This document shows positions 51,526-60,766 of a stretch of 64,000 nucleotides of DNA, piece after piece. Made by a program: the position numbers and the translations under genes. Each line of letters starts with the position of its first letter. Positions within the stretch are counted from its first letter, which is position 1. The notes beneath the pieces are model-generated. The model was not told the origin of the DNA, made no database searches, and saw only the letters and a program-made list of their open reading frames with translations. Source of the DNA: a candidate division KSB1 bacterium (lineage in GTDB: Bacteria > Zhuqueibacterota > Zhuqueibacteria > JANLFK01 > Oleimicrobiaceae); assembly GCA_034506335.1 (NCBI GenBank), contig JAPDPR010000001.1:62001-126000 (forward strand), given 5' to 3'.

Positions 51526-53286
51526 TTAGAGCGTGACCTCTTGTTCCACCACCCCCGCCTTCACGCCCTCGAACCGGATGCGCACCTTGCCACTTCCTCT
51601 CACGACCCACTCGATCTGCACCTCGTCGTTGCCGTCGATGCCGGTGGTCAACCGCACCTTCTCCGGATGGCGTTCCACTGCCTCTATCGGGCCCAGGTAG
51701 CGATCGCGGACAAAGCCAGCAGAGATGACCCGGAGGTCTTTACCGGTTATGGTCACCCAGTCGGGCCTCTGCAATTTGTGGCGTGCCGCCTGCTGCGAGA
51801 TCGTGGGGATGGCCCGCTTGTTGGCCAGGGTCGCGCGCACCCTGTAGAGGCCCTCCCCCAGAGCCCATTTCTCCACCTCGCGAATCTCCACAAGCGGCAT
51901 CTGCTCTGCGTGGTAGAGGGTGAAGGCGCAGTTGCGGTGACAGAGCTCTTCGAGCATGAATGTCGGGTTTACACGGCTGCTCCACTTGCGCCACCCTCCG
52001 ATTTCGATTTCACCGTAGGTGGGATGTTGGTACGGATGCCATGGTACGAACATCTGTCCTAGTTCAATCAAGTCATTGAACTCAAGGCGCCGTTTCTGCC
52101 CCTCTAAGCTGCCCCGGCGTGGGCCGGCCTCGACTTCCGCCTCCTGGTCCTGGGGAGAGTATTGCCGCGTGCTGAAGAGTTCGTTCGTGAAGGAGAAGAT
52201 CCCCAGTCCTTCGTACGTCCAGTTCACAAAGCCACCGTGGACGGTGTACAGGTCTTTCCAGATGGTCAAGTAGCGATAGTAGGGAAGGATGCTCTCTCCC
52301 TTCCTTCCGATGAGGTCGTAGGCACGGAGATCGCCAGCGGGGAACTCGCCGCGTTCTTCTGCCCCAGGCCCGCGCAGAATCATGCCGCCCGAGTTGTGAT
52401 AAGCCTGGACGCCGGCAATATTGGGATGGGAAAGTACAAAGTCCGCTACCGCCCGGCTTTCTGGTAGCGAGAGCGGATAGTCGCCAGCTCCACTCTGGAT
52501 GTAGTTGGGCTGCCAATCCGTGGGCCAGTTGCGATTGGGGTCATAGCCACCCGGGCCATCTTCGTTGATGCGCCCATCACCATCATTGTCGATCCCTTCC
52601 AGGCCGAGCATGATGTAGTCACCCGATTCTCCGGGCTCCACGCGCTCCATGAGGCGCGGGTCCTGGGAGCTCACCCGGTAGTCGCCGTACGGCACCTTCT
52701 TGCGCATTTGCAAGATCTCGCCGTCACCGTCGAGGTCGTCGTAACCATCCTCGTCATAGAGGCCGTCGTTGTCGTTGTCGGTGGGCTTCAGACCGCTGCG
52801 CGAGGAGCTGGACGTGTTGGGCTGGTCGAACCACCACGCCCGCCCATCTGGGTTGACCGTGGGCAGTATGTAGAAGACACGCCGGTCGACCAATTCGGTA
52901 ACCTTAGCGATCTCCCCGTAGTTCTCCATCAAGAACCAAATGGTATAAAGGCAGACCTCGCCCCCTTGGAGTTCATTGCCGTGGATGTTGCCATCGATGT
53001 ACATGGCCGCCTTTGACATTTCCGGGCCAGTGTCGGGGTTGTTGATGATCATCACCCAAATGTCGCGGCCTTGGTAGCTCTTGCCCACCGAGCGCAGTGT
53101 GAGGAACTTGGGATAGGCCTTTTGCAGCGTGCGCAGCGCCTCGGTCAGCTCCTCATAGTTGTAGTAACGATCGAAGGCCAGATTGACCCTATGGGGCTTT
53201 GCCTGCGCCTGCGCGGATTCCGCAGCCACACCCCAGCAAACAAGAGTGCCCACGATGAGCCAAACAACTCTATTGACGCAGTTCAT
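51526..53286 (-). CDS. Secreted M14 zinc carboxypeptidase
   Basis: 586 residues. A signal peptide (about 1-28, VVWLIVGTLVCWGVAAESAQAQ) is followed by the M14 fold. Zinc ligands are H102 and E105 (GNIHGNELQGGE) and H297 (VQAYHNSGG); the substrate arginine is R252 (DPNRNWP). A glutamate in SFTNELFS is a candidate catalytic base. An Asp-rich insert (DNDNDGLYDEDGYDDLDGDG, about 170-190) looks like calcium-binding loops. A C-terminal beta domain (about 440-586) follows. It should trim C-terminal residues from peptides outside the cytoplasm. It follows its inactive-looking paralogue by 33 nt. Confidence 0.92.
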   Translation of the reverse strand: MNCVNRVVWLIVGTLVCWGVAAESAQAQAKPHRVNLAFDRYYNYEELTEALRTLQKAYPKFLTLRSVGKSYQGRDIWVMIINNPDTGPEMSKAAMYIDGNIHGNELQGGEVCLYTIWFLMENYGEIAKVTELVDRRVFYILPTVNPDGRAWWFDQPNTSSSSRSGLKPTDNDNDGLYDEDGYDDLDGDGEILQMRKKVPYGDYRVSSQDPRLMERVEPGESGDYIMLGLEGIDNDGDGRINEDGPGGYDPNRNWPTDWQPNYIQSGAGDYPLSLPESRAVADFVLSHPNIAGVQAYHNSGGMILRGPGAEERGEFPAGDLRAYDLIGRKGESILPYYRYLTIWKDLYTVHGGFVNWTYEGLGIFSFTNELFSTRQYSPQDQEAEVEAGPRRGSLEGQKRRLEFNDLIELGQMFVPWHPYQHPTYGEIEIGGWRKWSSRVNPTFMLEELCHRNCAFTLYHAEQMPLVEIREVEKWALGEGLYRVRATLANKRAIPTISQQAARHKLQRPDWVTITGKDLRVISAGFVRDRYLGPIEAVERHPEKVRLTTGIDGNDEVQIEWVVRGSGKVRIRFEGVKAGVVEQEVTL

Positions 53287-53319
53287 GGTCGTGTCCTCCC
53301 GGGCGCATGGCCTTCTGGG

Positions 53320-55182
53320 TTAACGCAAGGTTATTTCCTGTTCCGTCTGACCGGCCTTTTCCGACACCACCTGGACTCTTGCCTTGCTGCCAGGGGCTGC
53401 CTTGACCAGCCACTCGTAGCGCTGGCGCTTTCCAGAACCTTCAAGCGATGGGAGGCGGTGCAAGGAACTGCCAGTCAGGAGCTCGCCCTTGTCCAGAAGC
53501 AGTCTGATCAAGGTTGGTCTCACACCTTGGCACCTCACCCCCTGGGTGAGCGCGGTGGGGAAGAAGCCCTTGTTCTCCACTTCCACCTTGATGGCAAACA
53601 CGCCCCCGCCGTGTCCTTTCACTTCCGTTTTGGCGATGGTGATTTCTGGGCACAGACCCGCAAGGTAGGCGGCGAACCGGGCATGCTTTTGCCCAAACTC
53701 GGCGATCCGGGCAGCCGGAGGATTGACCTTGAGCAGAGGTTCAAATCCGCCTATCTCGACCTCGCCCAGAGTGGGGTGCCTGAAACTGGTCCAGGGCACA
53801 AACCCCTTACCCTGCTGTTCTTTGTCCAGCCACTTGAGCCATAGGACGTCATCGCTCTCCTCGGTGCTCCGGTCGCGACCGCGCGGAGGCCCCTGCCCTG
53901 GGCGCCTTTCTTCGGGTCCCCGGCCTGGGCGGCGTGTGGTGTCGCTACCTGCCTCTCGGGGGCCGGTTGTCCGTTCCTCGCGTAGCTCCGGCAAGGTCCA
54001 CACCTTCGCCGCGAAGGAGGGCACGCCGTATTGAAAATAGCCCCATTCGTAGAAGGCCCCACGCGGCTTGGGCTTGTCCTTTGCCCGATCCTCCTCAATC
54101 CCTACGAACTCCTTGTAGCGCCTGCTCACTTCCTGAAAGAACGGCACATCCTGACTGAGCACGGCAGTGGGGGCTTTTCGCTCGAACATGCGACGCATTT
54201 GTTCCCGGTTCACCCCAGATGGGAACTCAAAGCCCCGCCGGCCGGCGGCAAACTGTGATATCTCTGGTTCTTGCTCGCGCTCGCCTCCGGCCCGCTCCTG
54301 GGGCGGCGTCAACAGATTGTCGTAGGGCCCATAGGTCAAGATGACGGCGATGTTGCGGTGCGCGAGGACGAATTCCACGAGCGCGCGACTCTCCGCTTCG
54401 CTCACGGCGTGCATACCGGCACCTGGCGCGTGCTCGGCGTAGGCATGGGGAAAGTTCATGTTCAAGTTCACGCCGCCTGGGCCATCTTCGTTGTACTCCT
54501 CGTCGGCATCGTTGTCCAGACCTTCAGGGTAACACTTGTACATACCCCTTTCCCCCTTGGCCCGCTCAGCTAACTTGAGCAGGCGCGGGGCCTTGGGGTC
54601 TGGAAGATAGTCACCGTCCGGAGCTCTAACCCGCATCAAGGTGATCATACCATCGCCGTTGAGGTCCTCGGGGCCATCCTCATCGGCCACGTCGTCAAAG
54701 TCGTCGTCCCAGGGCGTGGCGTTGGTCGTCCGCGCCCAAACCGGCCCAGCGAAGAGCGCCTGCATGCCGTCTGGGTTCAGGCACGGCAGCAGATAAAACG
54801 TGCGGCTATCCAACAGGGCCCGGAGCGTGTCATTGGCTCGATAGTTCCCGGCCAAATAGTGCACCGTATAGAGGGTCATCTCCGTACCTATGAAGTGACT
54901 GCCCTCCAGGTTGGCCACGATAAGCACTGCCGGCCGGCGATCTGGGTCAGTGCCTTTGGGTCCAGCAATGCGTGCGGCCCACAATTCGCGGCCCTGGCGG
55001 CTCCGCCCAATGCTTTCCAGGCGCAGAAGGTCCTTGTGCTCCGCCGCAAGCTTCTTGAGGGCGGCCGTGAGTTCATCGTAGGAATGGTAGCGGTCGAAGG
55101 CAATTTCACTGCCGCTCACAATTCCTGTCAATCCCACCCACCCAAAGATCACGCCCCAAACTCCCAACCTTCGAGCGTACAT
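53320..55182 (-). CDS. M14 carboxypeptidase paralogue lacking canonical catalytic residues
   Basis: 620 residues from the ATG at 55182, with GAGGAGA upstream. The signal peptide (VWGVIFGWVGLTGIVSG), the M14 core and the Asp-rich insert (DDDFDDVADEDGPEDLNGDG) align well with the next gene. Aligned with it, H102-x-x-E105 becomes E93-x-x-H96 (NLEGSHFIGTE), R252 becomes M242 (NLNMNFP) and the third zinc ligand H297 becomes G285 (LTYGPYDN). A region of about 60 residues rich in Arg, Gly and Pro (about 395-450) is inserted. The enzyme is probably inactive or works differently, perhaps as a binding partner of its active neighbour. The frame is intact and long, so it is not a pseudogene. Confidence 0.86.
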   Translation of the reverse strand: MYARRLGVWGVIFGWVGLTGIVSGSEIAFDRYHSYDELTAALKKLAAEHKDLLRLESIGRSRQGRELWAARIAGPKGTDPDRRPAVLIVANLEGSHFIGTEMTLYTVHYLAGNYRANDTLRALLDSRTFYLLPCLNPDGMQALFAGPVWARTTNATPWDDDFDDVADEDGPEDLNGDGMITLMRVRAPDGDYLPDPKAPRLLKLAERAKGERGMYKCYPEGLDNDADEEYNEDGPGGVNLNMNFPHAYAEHAPGAGMHAVSEAESRALVEFVLAHRNIAVILTYGPYDNLLTPPQERAGGEREQEPEISQFAAGRRGFEFPSGVNREQMRRMFERKAPTAVLSQDVPFFQEVSRRYKEFVGIEEDRAKDKPKPRGAFYEWGYFQYGVPSFAAKVWTLPELREERTTGPREAGSDTTRRPGRGPEERRPGQGPPRGRDRSTEESDDVLWLKWLDKEQQGKGFVPWTSFRHPTLGEVEIGGFEPLLKVNPPAARIAEFGQKHARFAAYLAGLCPEITIAKTEVKGHGGGVFAIKVEVENKGFFPTALTQGVRCQGVRPTLIRLLLDKGELLTGSSLHRLPSLEGSGKRQRYEWLVKAAPGSKARVQVVSEKAGQTEQEITLR

Positions 55183-55229
55183 GGTAGCCGCGTCTCCTCT
55201 GTTGCATGAGTAGTCAGGACTCGTCAACT

Positions 55230-56186
55230 TTACCTTAGCACGGTGAGCACACCGCCCTTGCGCTTGAACGGCATGCGCAAGTAGGCCAAGCCTGGGGTTT
55301 CAGAAACCCCCAGATTCCGGAGCAGCGCCCCTGGCAGCTCCCTCTGAGGGACTATGACGAAGGGAACCACTTCATAGGTGCCTCTGGGCAATGCGCCCAT
55401 GGCCAGATAGAAGCGGCTGCTCCAGGTCCGGCCGAGCGCGGTGACGGTATCGGCCACAAGGGGCCGCGACAGGGCTGCTTCGCTTTCCCGGGGAAGCGTC
55501 TGCAGGGTAGCACCGGGGTCCAAGGCCCGCACCATGAGCAGAGCTGCCGGCCCACCACTGGAGCTCGGAATCACCACCGGAAGGCTATCCACATCAGCAC
55601 ATAGGGTCACGGTGACGTCGATGTAGGCACCCGCAAAAGTCCCAGAGCTCACATCGCCACTTGCCCGCGGCGGGAAGGTGTCTGGCGCCACCTGGGTGGT
55701 CACTTCCAACAATCTGCTCAGCAAGACTGGAGTTCGGAGGTCCCCTCCGGGCCCCACATCGCCATGGCCCGGCACAAGCTCCCCTTGGCGCAGCACCAGC
55801 TCCGCAGTCTTCACCCCATAATTGCCAACATAGAAAAAAAGCCGGAAGCTACCGGTGATCCCTGCGCCGGCATGTGCCGCCACTGTCCCAAGCGGAAGCC
55901 GGAATTCTCCTCGCGCGTCTGTCAACGTAGCGACGTCAAATTTCTCCAGCCAGACGTACACACCTTCGGGCGAAGCACCTCTGTCCAAGCTCACTGTGCC
56001 TCGCACTTCGCCGCCCTCCAGCCGAATGTTGTCCTCGCTGAAAGGGTTATGCGTGCACCGCAGCATGCACAGGCCGACACAGGCCCATAAAACCCCTCGC
56101 CATGGGTGCACCCTCGCGAGCCTGCCCACGGTCCGTGACAGGTCCGAAAGGACGCGTTGGCGCTGGGCGCGCGCCCTTCCTGTCAT
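55230..56186 (-). CDS. Envelope protein with carboxypeptidase-regulatory-like domain
   Basis: 318 residues. The N-terminus has a basic stretch then a hydrophobic segment (GVLWACVGLCMLRC), perhaps a lipoprotein signal, though neither cysteine context is ideal. From about 55 a beta-sandwich is seen: GGEVRGTVSLDRGASPEGVY, LTDARGEFRLPLGTV. The rest is beta-rich without a family. It starts one nt after the TonB receptor stop (TGAGATG), so it is coupled to that receptor and may act with it on the outer membrane. It is not a SusD. It precedes the M14 pair by 47 nt. Confidence 0.68.
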   Translation of the reverse strand: MTGRARAQRQRVLSDLSRTVGRLARVHPWRGVLWACVGLCMLRCTHNPFSEDNIRLEGGEVRGTVSLDRGASPEGVYVWLEKFDVATLTDARGEFRLPLGTVAAHAGAGITGSFRLFFYVGNYGVKTAELVLRQGELVPGHGDVGPGGDLRTPVLLSRLLEVTTQVAPDTFPPRASGDVSSGTFAGAYIDVTVTLCADVDSLPVVIPSSSGGPAALLMVRALDPGATLQTLPRESEAALSRPLVADTVTALGRTWSSRFYLAMGALPRGTYEVVPFVIVPQRELPGALLRNLGVSETPGLAYLRMPFKRKGGVLTVLR

Positions 56187-56187
56187 C

Positions 56188-58398
56188 TCAGTACTCCACA
56201 GCTCCAGTCAGGTAATACCGTCGGTCGCGGAGCGCTAGGCCGTAGAGGACCGTGCGCTCATTCCGCATGTTGCGCACACTGAGTGAGGCCGCCAAGCGCA
56301 CGCGCCACACCTGCCAGGTCTTCTGAACATGCAGGTCCATGTCGCTGCGTCCCTCGAGCAATACTTGCGCCAGTCCGCCGGTTCCGTCGCGCACCCACCC
56401 CTCTGAGGCCCCCTCCGCAAACCACACCACCCGCAGCGCATACCCCGCATGTTGTAGCTCCATTGCCACGTGGCCCATGGCCTCGGCATGAAACGGAAAG
56501 GCCGCATGCTCATTAACAAAGAATCTGCTTGCACAACCTTCGACGGTGAGCTTCTTACGCAATAAGAAAGCGGCCGCCCTCCCTTCAAAGCCCGCTATGC
56601 GGGCGCTGGGGACCGTGTCGTACAAGCTTAAAGGGATGCCAACAGAAACGTATTCTCGAAGCTTGTGCGCATAGTCGCTCTGGAAGAATCCGGCCTCCAC
56701 CTCCCACCCATGCACCACCAAGCCTGGACCCAGCTCTCGTGCTACCTTCCCTGCGAGCTCCACGCTGCGGTTGTACTCGGGGAGTAACCGTTGGTTACTC
56801 CCCTCCAGGCGCCTGGCACTTATGAGCTGGGCAAGCGAAGGGAATCGCATGTTACTGCCGACGTTCATGAACACGTCGTAAAGGAACTGGCCGTGCGCTC
56901 CTGTGAAACGCATCCCACACCGCAAAGTGGTGCGGGCATCGGTACCGAGGGCCAATGCTTCGCCCACCTTCGCTTTGCGCCATCGGTCCGTAACACGATC
57001 GTGGCGCAGAGCAAAGTCCAACTCCACCGCCCCGAGGCGCGCAGAACCGCTGGGCAGGCGAAAGCGAGTTAGTCCCACTGCGGCGTGGTGTGTTCGCACC
57101 ATGGCAGCCTCTTCCATGCTCGCCGGCTCACGCCTGTCCACAAAATCCAACCAGTCCTGGGTGCGCTGGTAGGCGACAAGACCTTCGCCACTCGGGAGTC
57201 GGACCGCCTTTTGTAGCTCAAGGTAGAGGGTTCGATCGTTCACCCCTCTGACGAGCCAGGAAGCAACCTCACGCAGCTCCTGGTGCTGACGCATCCTGTG
57301 GTGGGCAAGGGTCAGGTCAAGGCCTTGAAGGGCCCCGAGCGCTCCGCCATAATGTCCGGCCAGCAATTCATTGCTCTGGGCAAAAGCCTCTTCGAGGCGC
57401 AGATTGTCGTATTCAGTCTGCCCGTGCAGGTACAAGGCAGAGAGCTCGTTGCGCTCCACCGTGTTAGGTGATGCGCCGAAGGCGTACTTTCCGTGGAGGG
57501 TGAAACTACGCGCACGATTCTCGAGCCGTTCATGCGGAGCAAAGCGACCCTCCACGTACCTTGTGGCACCTGACTGGCGGTACATACCCGCCACTTGCCC
57601 CTTATCGCCCTGACCATAGGCGGACAATCCCCACGTACCGGCGTCATAGGTTCCCACCCGTTGGAAGAAGCGCACGGTGTGGGCCTCTTCGAGTCGTGGC
57701 ACAAGGTTGATGACGCCGGAGAAGGCACCTCCCCCGTGCAACACGGCGTTGCTGCCCCGGATGAGCTCCACTTGCTCCACGTCAGCCAGGTCGACCAGCG
57801 AGAGATCGAAGATGTTGTCGAATGCGCTGTTCAATCTGATGCCGTGAAAGAGCACCGCCACATCGTCAGCGTTGCCGCCGCGAATGGAGATGGTCTTTCG
57901 TCCGCTCAGCACTTCGTTAACCTGCACGCTGGGCGCAACCTGCAGCAGGTCACCCGCGTCCACAAAGCCGCGCAGGTCGAAGTGCTGGCGCTGGATGTGG
58001 CTGGCGCTCAATGGCAAATCGGAGCTGGCCGCCAGTCGTTCCCTTGGCGCCTCAACCAGCACCGCGGGCAGGGGAATAACCCGTGGCTGCAAGAAGACCT
58101 GCGGCCTCCGCAGCAAAGCACCCGCCGCCAACGCCTGCTCTTCGTAGTTGATGTGGCGGAATAGCACTACAGCGGCCGAATCCGGCACAGTGAGCACAAA
58201 TCTGCCCGCAGCATCGGCACTCACTCCAACCGGCCTATCCGCGAGCATCACGCTGACGTAGGGAACTGCGCGCCGCGAGTTTGCATCGAGGACCTGACCC
58301 CGGACCACAATCTGGCAGGACCCCGCGCCAGGAGAGATCCCGTGAGCCAGAGCAAGAGCCAGAAGGCTTGCCACGTGCCTGTGTGGGATTCCGATCAA
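56188..58398 (-). CDS. TonB-dependent receptor with regulatory-like domain
   Basis: 736 residues. A signal peptide (1 to about 27, ending GAGSCQ) is followed by a carboxypeptidase-regulatory-like domain (VVRGQVLDANSRRAVPYVS, about 30-100), a plug domain with FRGFVDAGDLL-like and SIRGGNADDVAVLFHGIRLN and GSNAVLHGGGAFSGVINLVP (about 140-235), and a barrel ending in YYLTGAVEY. The plug ends in VP where VT is more usual. It probably takes up a metal complex, peptide or glycan. With GH127 upstream and peptidases downstream, the ligand might be a glycopeptide product, which is an inference. Confidence 0.9.
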   Translation of the reverse strand: MIGIPHRHVASLLALALAHGISPGAGSCQIVVRGQVLDANSRRAVPYVSVMLADRPVGVSADAAGRFVLTVPDSAAVVLFRHINYEEQALAAGALLRRPQVFLQPRVIPLPAVLVEAPRERLAASSDLPLSASHIQRQHFDLRGFVDAGDLLQVAPSVQVNEVLSGRKTISIRGGNADDVAVLFHGIRLNSAFDNIFDLSLVDLADVEQVELIRGSNAVLHGGGAFSGVINLVPRLEEAHTVRFFQRVGTYDAGTWGLSAYGQGDKGQVAGMYRQSGATRYVEGRFAPHERLENRARSFTLHGKYAFGASPNTVERNELSALYLHGQTEYDNLRLEEAFAQSNELLAGHYGGALGALQGLDLTLAHHRMRQHQELREVASWLVRGVNDRTLYLELQKAVRLPSGEGLVAYQRTQDWLDFVDRREPASMEEAAMVRTHHAAVGLTRFRLPSGSARLGAVELDFALRHDRVTDRWRKAKVGEALALGTDARTTLRCGMRFTGAHGQFLYDVFMNVGSNMRFPSLAQLISARRLEGSNQRLLPEYNRSVELAGKVARELGPGLVVHGWEVEAGFFQSDYAHKLREYVSVGIPLSLYDTVPSARIAGFEGRAAAFLLRKKLTVEGCASRFFVNEHAAFPFHAEAMGHVAMELQHAGYALRVVWFAEGASEGWVRDGTGGLAQVLLEGRSDMDLHVQKTWQVWRVRLAASLSVRNMRNERTVLYGLALRDRRYYLTGAVEY

Positions 58399-58488
58399 TG
58401 CTATTGTTCGCCTCTGCCTTGTACCCTCCAGCGAGGTCTGCGAAGACCAAGGGCTGAAACCGTTTCGGGAGCTCCGCCACGCGCCGGG

Positions 58489-60417
58489 TCAGTCCCTGCG
58501 CAGCCAGACCGACATGGTGCCATCCTCGCGGTTGGCCCAGGCGTAGTAGGGCACACCCGTGAGGGCGTGCTGCTCCACACCATCTGGAGTCTTCCTCAGC
58601 CCCTGAGCCAGCACCACCACAACGCCGCCAAGCAACTCCGGGCGGTAGTAACTCTCGAGCGTTGCGCTATCTGGCAGCACCAGCGAAAAGACGTCCGCGT
58701 TGTTGTCCACCTCTTCGAAGCAGTACACCACTGGCCCGCGCTCAAGGGCTACCAGGCCAGCATCATGCAATACCCGTGGGTGCGCCACCACCCGCCGCAC
58801 GGGCATGGCTATCTTGAACTCCACCGAGTCGCCCTGGGCCCAGGTGCGGTCTATCACGGCAAAGCCTCCTTGCATCTGGAACGGCCAGGGATGCCCATTC
58901 ACGTTGATGCGCAGTGCCGAAGGTGTCTCATCGAGGTAAGAGTATAGGTCGCTGGGCACAGGCTTACCGCGCGCCCAGCCCGGTACCCGCACGTGGAGAG
59001 CAAAGCCCATGGCATGAGGCACATGCACCTTTAAGGCCACGTCACCGTCCCATGGATAGGCAGTGATCTGCTCAATGGCCACCGTATCCTGGCCGACCTC
59101 AAAGCGCGCCACACTAGGCAAGAAGAGATTCACATATACCGAGCGTCCGCGCGTGGCATAGACAAAACCGGGAATAGACGGCAGGAAGCGGGTCACGTTG
59201 CTGGGGCAACAGGCGCAAGCGAACCAGGCGCTGCGGCGATAGCCTCCTTCAGAGGCGAGCGGGTTCGGATAAAAAAAGCGGTCACCGGCAAGCGAAATGC
59301 CCGCCAAAAAACCGTTGTAGAGCACGCGCTCCACCACATCAAGGTACCTGGCGTCGCCATGGAGCAGGAACATCCGGTAATTCCACAGGGCATTGGCGAT
59401 GGCGGCGCAGGTCTCGTTGTAGGCTTCTTTGTTAGGAAGCTCGTAATCGTCGCCGAAACTTTCGCCCCCGTGGCGTGCGCCTACGCCACCGGTAATCGCC
59501 AGCTTCTTGGCCACGACGTTTTGCCAAACAAGGTCTAACGGTTCCAGGTAAGCGTTATCGCCGGTGAGCGCGGCTACATCAGCCATCCCCGCGTACATGT
59601 ACTGGGCCCGCACGGCGTGTCCGACCGCCTCATGCTGCTCAAGCACAGGGAGGTGGTCCTGATAATACTTCCCGTAGAGCGTGTGTCCCTCTGGCTTTCC
59701 CCGCTGTTCGAGAAAAAACTTGGCCAGCTCCAAGTACCTGGGCTCGCCAGTCACCCGATAGAGTTTTGCAAGGCCAATTTCCACCTCCTGATGTCCCGGC
59801 ACTTCGTGCCGGCCGTGAGGGCCGAAGGTTTTGACCAGCAGCTCGGCATTCTTGATCGCCACGTCCAGAAGCGTGCGCTTGCCTGTGGCCTGAAAATGCG
59901 CCACAGCCGCCTCGTAGAGGTGCCCCACGTTGTAGAGCTCGTGGCTGTCCTTGAGGTTGACCCATCGCGCCGGACCCGCCGCCTCAGGCGGATTATCCGG
60001 GTCGATAGTGCGCGCGGTGTAAAGGTAACCGTCCGGCTCCTGGGCAGCGGCAATTTTGGCGATAAGCTCATCCAGGTATTGTTCCAGCTTCTCATCCGGC
60101 TGCACGGCGAGGGAGTAGGAAGCACCCTCAATGACCTTGTACACGTCGGAGTCATCGAAGTGGATGCCGCGAAACGGCCCGGGCATCTTCCCCGCCGCCT
60201 TGACAAAATTGTCGATGCGACCGGTCTGCTCGCAGTGCCGAAAGGCCAGCGGGATCGTCACTGTGCGGTTGATATCCAAGCGCGATCCCCAGAAGCCGCC
60301 CCTGACCTGCACTCTTGTGAATGGCACCGGTTTGATGGGATAGTCTGCTCGCATGTGGGGTACCCTGTTTCCGCTCAGTCCCGCTGTCAGGAGGACAAGT
60401 GCCAACCTCCAGCTCAT
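58489..60417 (-). CDS. GH127 beta-L-arabinofuranosidase family protein
   Basis: 642 residues with a short signal peptide (SWRLALVLLTAGLSG). The GH127 core (former DUF1680) is clear: RGGFWGSRLDINR, HFDDSDVYKVIEG and AAAQEPDGYLYTART. Zinc and catalytic residues can be placed: E319 (GGES), E335 and C337 (NETC), C403 and C404 (CACCPSN), at nearly the same spacing as in the characterised enzyme HypBA1, whose nucleophile is a cysteine. It should remove beta-L-arabinofuranose or a similar sugar from oligosaccharides. GGAGGG precedes the ATG and a promoter lies at 60450-60478. It heads the cluster with the TonB receptor and M14 genes. Confidence 0.93.
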   Translation of the reverse strand: MSWRLALVLLTAGLSGNRVPHMRADYPIKPVPFTRVQVRGGFWGSRLDINRTVTIPLAFRHCEQTGRIDNFVKAAGKMPGPFRGIHFDDSDVYKVIEGASYSLAVQPDEKLEQYLDELIAKIAAAQEPDGYLYTARTIDPDNPPEAAGPARWVNLKDSHELYNVGHLYEAAVAHFQATGKRTLLDVAIKNAELLVKTFGPHGRHEVPGHQEVEIGLAKLYRVTGEPRYLELAKFFLEQRGKPEGHTLYGKYYQDHLPVLEQHEAVGHAVRAQYMYAGMADVAALTGDNAYLEPLDLVWQNVVAKKLAITGGVGARHGGESFGDDYELPNKEAYNETCAAIANALWNYRMFLLHGDARYLDVVERVLYNGFLAGISLAGDRFFYPNPLASEGGYRRSAWFACACCPSNVTRFLPSIPGFVYATRGRSVYVNLFLPSVARFEVGQDTVAIEQITAYPWDGDVALKVHVPHAMGFALHVRVPGWARGKPVPSDLYSYLDETPSALRINVNGHPWPFQMQGGFAVIDRTWAQGDSVEFKIAMPVRRVVAHPRVLHDAGLVALERGPVVYCFEEVDNNADVFSLVLPDSATLESYYRPELLGGVVVVLAQGLRKTPDGVEQHALTGVPYYAWANREDGTMSVWLRRD

Positions 60418-60449
60418 GGTCCCTCCTCGCCTGTGGCTCTAATCAACAA

Positions 60450-60478
60450 ATTCTACGAAAAGGGTCGGAGAAAAGCAA
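60450..60478 (-). promoter_or_regulatory. Sigma-70-type promoter for the GH127 cluster
   Basis: TTGCTT (60473-60478), a 17-nt spacer and TAGAAT (60450-60455) on the minus strand, giving a short leader of about 25 nt before the GH127 start. Confidence 0.6.
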
Positions 60479-60669
60479 GCAGAATGTCGCAGAGCGCCTT
60501 CCCTCCCTTGTGCACCCTCCTTGCCGGCCATAGGGCCGGTGTCTAACCAAGTGAGCGGCGGCGACGTCGAACTGCCCGGGAGGCCCTTCGCGAGGGTGGG
60601 CCAAACGCGACCGCTCATAAGACCGCACGAGTTCCGGGCCGACGTCCCGCCCGCCGTGGCCCTTTGGCC
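60479..60669. other. Divergent intergenic region between GH127 and the two-TM gene
   Basis: Part of the 349-bp gap at 60418-60766. It separates two promoters facing opposite ways (60450-60478 minus, 60670-60698 plus). A small hairpin GCCGGCC/GGGCCGG-like occurs near 60523-60538. No gene, tRNA or operator was recognised. Confidence 0.4.
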
Positions 60670-60698
60670 TTGATTTTCTCCCCGGAAATATGTACTTT
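60670..60698 (+). promoter_or_regulatory. Sigma-70-type promoter for the two-TM/glycosyltransferase genes
   Basis: TTGATT (60670-60675), a 17-nt spacer and TACTTT (60693-60698), about 69 nt before the ATG at 60767. Confidence 0.6.
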
Positions 60699-60766
60699 GT
60701 CAAGCAGGCGGAAGGCAGCACGCCCTTCCCCTCAGCGCCAGTCCTCGTTCAGCTGGAGGTCAAATC

